Positions 59,872 through 64,000 of a stretch of 64,000 bases of DNA are shown in pieces. Source of the DNA: Halorussus caseinilyticus (GTDB lineage: Archaea; Halobacteriota; Halobacteria; Halobacteriales; Haladaptataceae); assembly GCF_029338395.1 (NCBI RefSeq), contig NZ_CP119809.1:2790001-2854000 (forward strand), read 5' to 3'. The notes under the pieces were generated by a model that was not told the origin of the DNA, searched no databases, and worked only from the letters and a program-made list of their open reading frames with translations. Numbering within the stretch: position 1 is the stretch's first letter; each line of letters opens with the position of its first letter. Position numbers and translations under genes: made by a program.

Positions 59872-60156
59872 ATGTCACTGAAGCAGGCGACGGAGCTACT
59901 CCGCGAACACGACTACCCTGCGACGACGAACCAACTCGCCGACTCCTACGGCGACTACCGACTCGAACACCCGAACGGGTCCGAGACGCTCGGCGAGGTA
60001 CTCCGGCGTGTCGGGTCCGAGACCTTCGGAACTCCCACGGAAGCCGAGGAGATGCTCTACTCGGCAGTCGGTAGCGCGGCTATCGGCCGGAAAGGGTACA
60101 GCGACCGCGACCCGACGACGCTCGGGACGCTCGGTCCGAATCAGGTCAGCTTCTAG
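59872..60156 (+). CDS. DUF5789 family protein
   Basis: 94 residues from MSLKQATELLREHDYPATTN. The pattern LREHDYPATTNQLADSYGDY, VLRRVGSETFGTPTEAEEM and SAAIGRKGYSDRDPTTLG belongs to the DUF2795/DUF5789-type small haloarchaeal proteins of unknown function. The ATG agrees with the TATA spacing; an upstream GTG (59863) is an alternative. Confidence 0.85.
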   Translation: MSLKQATELLREHDYPATTNQLADSYGDYRLEHPNGSETLGEVLRRVGSETFGTPTEAEEMLYSAVGSAAIGRKGYSDRDPTTLGTLGPNQVSF

Positions 60157-60210
60157 CCGACCGCGAGAACTCGTTTTTCACGTCCGCTCGACTCACGCCG
60201 CGTCCTCACC

Positions 60211-61224
60211 TCACACCCACTCGACGGTCCCGTCGAACTCCAGCGGAAGCGACCCCTTCCGGTAGGCCTCGACCTGTCCGGAAGGACGCGCCCGGAAGAC
60301 GACCGCGGGTCGGTGGCGAACCGCGGGTTGCTCGCCGCGGACCGCGGCCCACTCGTCGTCGCGGAACCCCGAGCAGTCCACGAACAGCACCGCGCCGCCG
60401 CCGTGTTTCTGGAGTTGGCCCGAGGTCTTGGTCTCGGCCGTCTCGCGCACCGCGGCGACGGGAGTGTCTGCGTGTCGTCTCGTCGGTGGTCGGGGCCGAG
60501 TGACTTCCACCAGCGGCGAGTCGGTACCAGACGAGTCCGCTCGGAAGTCCAGCGAGTGGCCCGTCGTCACCTCGATTTCGGGGGTCACGTCGTACCCGGC
60601 GTCGGTGAGAATCTTCGCGGCGGTGAACTCGCTCATCGCCGAGGCCATCCGCACGGGGTCCACCTGCGGACTCGTGCCGAGTTTCGACGCCATCTCGTAG
60701 CGATGGTCGTCCAGCGCGCCCGACCGGAGGAACTCGTCGTAGAACGTCAGCGCCTCGTCTCGGGAGGCGTCCGGAAACCCCGCGGCGTGTTCCCGGAAGA
60801 ACGTCCGCGAAGAGTGTCTGCCGTCCTTCGAGAACAGCACCGGCAGGAAGAACCACGCGAGGTGGTCGTAGTCGGCCAGCCACGGGGCCTCGGTCCGGAG
60901 GTCGGCGAGCAGTTCGCGCTGTGCCCACCGAGCGACCGAGTAGGGCACCTCCTCGAAGGTGTACTTCTCGGTACGCCAGAGCGCGGAGGGCGTCTCGGTG
61001 TTTCCGAGCCAGTAGGCGTCGCCGTCGTCGGACTTCCAGAGGAACAGCGCGAGGTCACCGTTCCCCATCTCGATGCGTCTCGCCTCGAATCCGGACGGTT
61101 CGACGTAGTGCGGCGTCGAGAGCTGCGCACCGAACTTCTCGTCTAAGGGGTCGTACAGGTCGCGTTCGACCTTCTCGTCAGTCCACCGCTCCGTAGAGCG
61201 GCGAAAGCGGAGCGGACTTGCCAC
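60211..61224 (-). CDS. DUF5784 family protein
   Basis: 337 residues from MASPLRFRRSTERWTDEKVE. It has no membrane segments and is acidic. I recognise the DUF5784 family of haloarchaea by its start and by LALFLWKSDDGDAYWLGNTE and WFFLPVLFSKDGRHSSRTFF. A nuclease-like C-terminal half is possible: VTPEIEVTTGHSLDFRAD and PLVEVTRPRPPTRRH resemble a PD-(D/E)XK layout (Asp, then Glu-x-Thr), but the Lys is missing. That is a guess. Function is unknown. Confidence 0.75.
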   Translation of the reverse strand: MASPLRFRRSTERWTDEKVERDLYDPLDEKFGAQLSTPHYVEPSGFEARRIEMGNGDLALFLWKSDDGDAYWLGNTETPSALWRTEKYTFEEVPYSVARWAQRELLADLRTEAPWLADYDHLAWFFLPVLFSKDGRHSSRTFFREHAAGFPDASRDEALTFYDEFLRSGALDDHRYEMASKLGTSPQVDPVRMASAMSEFTAAKILTDAGYDVTPEIEVTTGHSLDFRADSSGTDSPLVEVTRPRPPTRRHADTPVAAVRETAETKTSGQLQKHGGGAVLFVDCSGFRDDEWAAVRGEQPAVRHRPAVVFRARPSGQVEAYRKGSLPLEFDGTVEWV

Positions 61225-61545
61225 GGTGGAGTCTTGTCACGCGAGGAATTTACCTCTTGTGTCGCTCTCGCCGGGGTTTCGCGGCCGCGTTCGCTGGACG
61301 AACGCCCCCGTCCACTACGTCGAACTCGACGGAAACGATGACTGAACGGTCGTCTCGGATAAAACGAAAGGTCAGGCACGGGAAAATCCGGCTTTACTGG
61401 ACGGTCGAAATCGATTCGCCGCGGGAGGAGACCGAGGTGTCCGGGTTCGGTGGCGTAGATTTTGACCTGTTTTCGGGGAACGAAAAGAATGTTATTATCC
61501 GTTACATTCATTACCGGGCGAGACTAACCCATGAGTGTGGTTGTC
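61225..61545. other. 321-bp gap between DUF5784 and DUF5786 genes
   Basis: No convincing gene is seen. A plus-strand frame from about 61338 runs into the DUF5786 gene in another phase and has no recognisable family. The last 70 bases are AT-richer (ttattatccgttacattc) and are likely the DUF5786 promoter. Confidence 0.5.
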
Positions 61546-61722
61546 ATGTCAATGGGTGCCTATGACGAAGACGAACACGAGCGCCGCGAACGCAAGAACA
61601 ACACGGTCGATGTCAGCGACGACGACGAGCGCACGACGTACCACGGCTCGGTAGAGTACGACTCGGGCGACTCCACGGAGGAACTCCTCGACCAGTTCGA
61701 GGAGATAAAGTCCGGCAAATAG
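61546..61722 (+). CDS. DUF5786 family small protein
   Basis: 58 residues starting MSMGAYDEDEHERRERKNN and ending TEELLDQFEEIKSGK. The start and the acidic middle (VDVSDDDERTTYHGSVEYDS) match the short haloarchaeal DUF5786 family. An ATG five codons upstream (61531) would add MSVVV, which the family normally lacks. Function unknown. Confidence 0.8.
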   Translation: MSMGAYDEDEHERRERKNNTVDVSDDDERTTYHGSVEYDSGDSTEELLDQFEEIKSGK

Positions 61723-61791
61723 CGAACTTCTGATTCTGCTCGACGCTCACGCCGAGTAGCCACCGGTGTCTCGTGCCCGCCGACGGCCGAC

Positions 61792-62655
61792 TCACGCGTC
61801 CCAACCGGGAGTCTCGGGAGCGCCGCGTTCGTCTTCGACCCGCCGAGCAACCGCCGGGTCCGGGGCCGGGGAACCCACCTCGGCCGCGCGTTCTTCCCAC
61901 TCCGCGATGGCCCGGCCGACCCACGAGTCGGCCGCGCGCGCCTCCGAGAGCGCGGACTCGAACCGGTCGCGGTTCACCGTCGTCGTGCCGGGCGCGGACG
62001 CGACTGCGGCGGCGACGAACAGCGCGCGGTCCTCGTCGGTGAGTTCGTCGGCCGCGGCGCGGGCGACGACGCCCGTCAGTCGCTCGGGGTCCGGGAAGAC
62101 GAATACCTTTTCGCCGAGGGCCTGCGGGCCGAGCAGGAACCCGTCGAGGTCCTCGGGCGGGTCGCCGTCGGGGAGTCGGTCGTCGCCGAACACGGCTTCC
62201 ACGCGCTCGCACTCGGTCTCCTGCCCGAGGACGAGGTTGTGGCCCGGGTAGTCGGCGCACTCGTCGGGGTAGGTCTCCTCGTCGTGAATCCGACACTGGA
62301 GCGTCGTCGGGTCGAGAAAGGCGCAGGTCGGAAGCCACGTCGGGTCGGCGTCGAACGGACCCACCGGTTTCGGCGGTTTTCGGAGTCCGACGAAGAACGC
62401 GGGCCTGCCGTCGATAGCCGCGAGCGACACGCCGTCGGTTTCGACGCCGGACTCGTCGCGCCAGAGTCGCGGCGTCAGCGCGTCGGCCAGTCCCGCGTCG
62501 AGGAAGTCGCGGGCGTCCCCCCGAGTCAGCGGAACGAAGTTGTAGGCGTCGTCCAAGGGTTCGCGCGGCCCCCTGCGCTCGTGGTCGCTCGGGTCGGGCG
62601 CGAGCGCCCGCCAGTCGATGCAACACCCCGCACACCCCTCGCAGTTCACCTCCAT
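61792..62655 (-). CDS. YkgJ family cysteine-cluster protein
   Basis: 287 residues. The metal/Fe-S cysteines are NCEGCAGCCIDWRALAP at the N-terminus and TCAFLDPTTLQCRIHDEETY with DECADYPG, the typical pattern of the YkgJ/DUF YcgN-type family. The C-terminal half is long, Ala/Glu/Arg-rich and halophilic. The family is thought to bind zinc or an Fe-S cluster and has no known reaction. It is a single gene, divergent from the gene at 62779. Confidence 0.9.
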   Translation of the reverse strand: MEVNCEGCAGCCIDWRALAPDPSDHERRGPREPLDDAYNFVPLTRGDARDFLDAGLADALTPRLWRDESGVETDGVSLAAIDGRPAFFVGLRKPPKPVGPFDADPTWLPTCAFLDPTTLQCRIHDEETYPDECADYPGHNLVLGQETECERVEAVFGDDRLPDGDPPEDLDGFLLGPQALGEKVFVFPDPERLTGVVARAAADELTDEDRALFVAAAVASAPGTTTVNRDRFESALSEARAADSWVGRAIAEWEERAAEVGSPAPDPAVARRVEDERGAPETPGWDA

Positions 62656-62778
62656 GACCCCACGCTCTACGACGCGAACCGAGGTAAATCGTCCGGCAGT
62701 TCACTCGTCCGACGGTCCGATTCCCGGCGGCCGGGAGTCGGCCACACCGTTATCTCCCGCGAGCGAGTAGTGACGGCT

Positions 62779-63081
62779 ATGGAGACCGAAACCACCGCGG
62801 ACGACCGGACAGACGAGTCGGTCCGGGTCTGGTTAGTCGAGCGCACCTACTCGGACGACGAGCAGAACATCGTCATCCTCGTCTACGCGACCCCGGACGG
62901 GACGCGCTATCTCAGGAAGGAGCGTGCCCTGACGAGTTTCGGCGACGACCGGCCGACGACCGCCGCCCTCGACGCGTCCACCGACAACCTCGGTGTCGTG
63001 AACGACCCCGAGACCCGCGAGCGATACGCGACGGAAGCGACCCGACTGGCCGACGAGTACGACCCCGACGACCGGGTGTAG
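62779..63081 (+). CDS. small conserved hypothetical protein
   Basis: 100 residues from METETTADDRTDES. The core is VWLVERTYSDDEQNIVILVY, DGTRYLRKERALTSFGDDRP and ERYATEATRLADEYDPDDRV, which suggest a small alpha/beta fold. I do not recognise a family. A GTG three codons upstream is an alternative start. It is followed by a strong hairpin terminator. Confidence 0.65.
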   Translation: METETTADDRTDESVRVWLVERTYSDDEQNIVILVYATPDGTRYLRKERALTSFGDDRPTTAALDASTDNLGVVNDPETRERYATEATRLADEYDPDDRV

Positions 63082-63091
63082 CGAAACCGAC

Positions 63092-63120
63092 GCGGGACGC
63101 CGCGTTTCGCGGCGTCCCGC
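63092..63120. terminator. 13-bp perfect inverted repeat between convergent genes
   Basis: GCGGGACGCCGCG and CGCGGCGTCCCGC with loop TTT, between the stop of the gene at 62779 and the stop of the methyltransferase gene. It is a bidirectional terminator-like hairpin. Confidence 0.75.
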
Positions 63121-63138
63121 GCTCGATTCGTCCGACGG

Positions 63139-63951
63139 TCACGGACGACCGGATTTCCGAAACACGTAGGTACAGACCGCCGACGGCGAGTCGGACGGAA
63201 CGTCCTCCCGAAGCAACTCGAACGCGCCGTGTTCGCGGTCGAAATATCGCCGAACTTCCTCGGGAGACGCGAACTCGAATGGGTAGCCGCCCACCCAATC
63301 TCTGACATCCGTCCAGAAACTCATCCCTCGATTCTCCTCGTACTCCCGGACGTGTCGGACCGGGTTCTCCCCGAGTCTCACGGTCCGATACGCGAGGACG
63401 GCACTTCCCCACCCCAAGACGAGAAGCGTCCGAACGGGAGCGGGAGCGTCATTGTAGAAGCGTTTGAGCCGACGTGCCCGGTGAGAGTTCCACAGACCGG
63501 AATCCCGTCGCTGGTAGAGACCGAGACAGAGCGTTCCGCCGTCGGCGACGAGTCGGGTGAGATTGTCGATGGCGCGCCACATGTCGCCGGTGTGGTGGGC
63601 GACGCCCCAACAGTAGACGTAATCGAACTCGTCCAACGCCCGTATCTCGTCGGTGTCGAGGAGGTCCGCGCGCCTCACGTCCCAGTCGTCGGCGTCCACG
63701 TTCGCCCGCAGTCGTCTACAGCAATCGACGGAATCGGCGTCGTAATCCAGACTGACGATGCGGTCCGCGCCGAGGCGGTGGGCCGCGAGCGAGAAGAGAC
63801 CGCTACCGCATCCGAAGTCGAGAAACGTCTCGCCGTCGAGCGTTTCCGTCCCGAACCGCGACCGGAGTTCCCGCGTGGCCCGTTCGATTCGTTCCTCGTC
63901 GAGATGCGCTAAGAAGGTGTCCCAGTTCCTTCCAAAATCGAAACGGCTCAT
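63139..63951 (-). CDS. class I SAM-dependent methyltransferase
   Basis: 270 residues from MSRFDFGRNWDTFLAHLDEE. The SAM-binding motif is FLDFGCGSGLFSLAAHRLGA with ADRIVSLDYDADSVDCC, and motif IV is FDYVYCWGVAHHTGDMWRAI. Later segments include GTLCLGLYQRRDSGLW and a C-terminal beta part ending VCTYVFRKSGRP. It resembles class I methyltransferases of small molecules or lipids; the substrate is unknown. The whole gene is inside the window, 49 bases from the right edge. Confidence 0.9.
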   Translation of the reverse strand: MSRFDFGRNWDTFLAHLDEERIERATRELRSRFGTETLDGETFLDFGCGSGLFSLAAHRLGADRIVSLDYDADSVDCCRRLRANVDADDWDVRRADLLDTDEIRALDEFDYVYCWGVAHHTGDMWRAIDNLTRLVADGGTLCLGLYQRRDSGLWNSHRARRLKRFYNDAPAPVRTLLVLGWGSAVLAYRTVRLGENPVRHVREYEENRGMSFWTDVRDWVGGYPFEFASPEEVRRYFDREHGAFELLREDVPSDSPSAVCTYVFRKSGRP

Positions 63952-64000
63952 CTATCACCTACCTGCCCCACCACCGTATTAAATTCCGACGGAAGTCGGT

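Noticed and set aside
61338-61565. Small plus-strand frame starting MTERSSRIKRKVRHGK before the DUF5786 gene
   Set aside because: It runs into the DUF5786 coding sequence in another frame, and its end reads as out-of-phase translation; no family fits.

Overview
The window is a GC-rich, gene-dense piece of a haloarchaeal (class Halobacteria) chromosome. The evidence is a strongly acidic proteome, archaeal replication proteins (RfcS, Orc1/Cdc6, PCNA), archaeal AlaRS, a divergent tatCo/tatCt locus, a halobacterial-type transducer, a PGF-CTERM surface protein, many twin-arginine signals, and several small families typical of haloarchaea (DUF5784, DUF5786, DUF5789, amphi-Trp, DUF1931). I cannot fix the genus.

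Layout. 0-9.3 kb: a cut glutamine amidotransferase, a DHH phosphoesterase, a shortened adenylate-forming protein, a MazEF-like pair, an alpha/beta hydrolase, an HD hydrolase whose 3' end has been invaded by a PIN-domain module bracketed by a 44-bp direct repeat, a Dps-like ferritin with Q/R-rich tails, and a YihY/BrkB membrane protein. 9.3-19.5 kb (mostly minus): chemotaxis-type transducer, alaS, an ABC exporter pair, a zinc-finger microprotein, and rfcS with a coding 18-bp tandem repeat. 19.6-28 kb (mostly plus): a bactofilin-like membrane protein, a SAMP2-type ubiquitin-like protein fused to a peroxiredoxin-like domain, a GNAT, phosphohexomutase, MFS transporter, FMN reductase, SDR and GIY-YIG protein. 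28-41 kb: larB, a histone-fold microprotein, rpiA, a MacB-like ABC exporter, orc1/cdc6 beside a MutS2-like ATPase, a Tat-exported cysteine-rich peptide precursor, and larE. 40.6-44 kb: a candidate structured RNA, tatCo, and a tatCt apparently split in two by a frameshift. 44-52 kb: surface protein and lipoprotein, an RHH regulator with a queuosine-precursor transporter, an AT-rich membrane gene, rlmE, a thiamine-binding pair and pcn. 52-64 kb: MOSC protein, a decayed ferredoxin-reductase-like pseudogene, an AT-rich orphan gene followed by twin hairpins, aldo/keto reductase, cupin, ferredoxin, PHP phosphoesterase, haloarchaeal DUF genes, a YkgJ-type protein and a methyltransferase cut close to the right edge.

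How genes fit together. ATG/TGA overlaps mark translationally coupled pairs: the MazEF-like pair, the ABC ATPase/permease at 15.4-17.9 kb, the MacB-like pair, the tatCt halves and the thiamine pair. LarB and LarE are both steps of nickel-pincer cofactor synthesis but lie 11 kb apart with no LarC. The Tat translocase genes share the window with several Tat substrates. Many promoters have a TATA box about 27 bases before the start codon, implying leaderless mRNAs.

Between genes there are two dispersed repeat families. One is about 150-280 bp, with at least four good copies, a constant 3' core and variable hairpins. The other consists of hairpins with GAAAGC ends. The most noteworthy signals are the SAMP2-peroxiredoxin fusion, the PIN module inserted with regeneration of the target gene end, the hairpin RNA candidate at 40.65-40.76 kb, the cysteine-rich peptide precursor and the repeat family.
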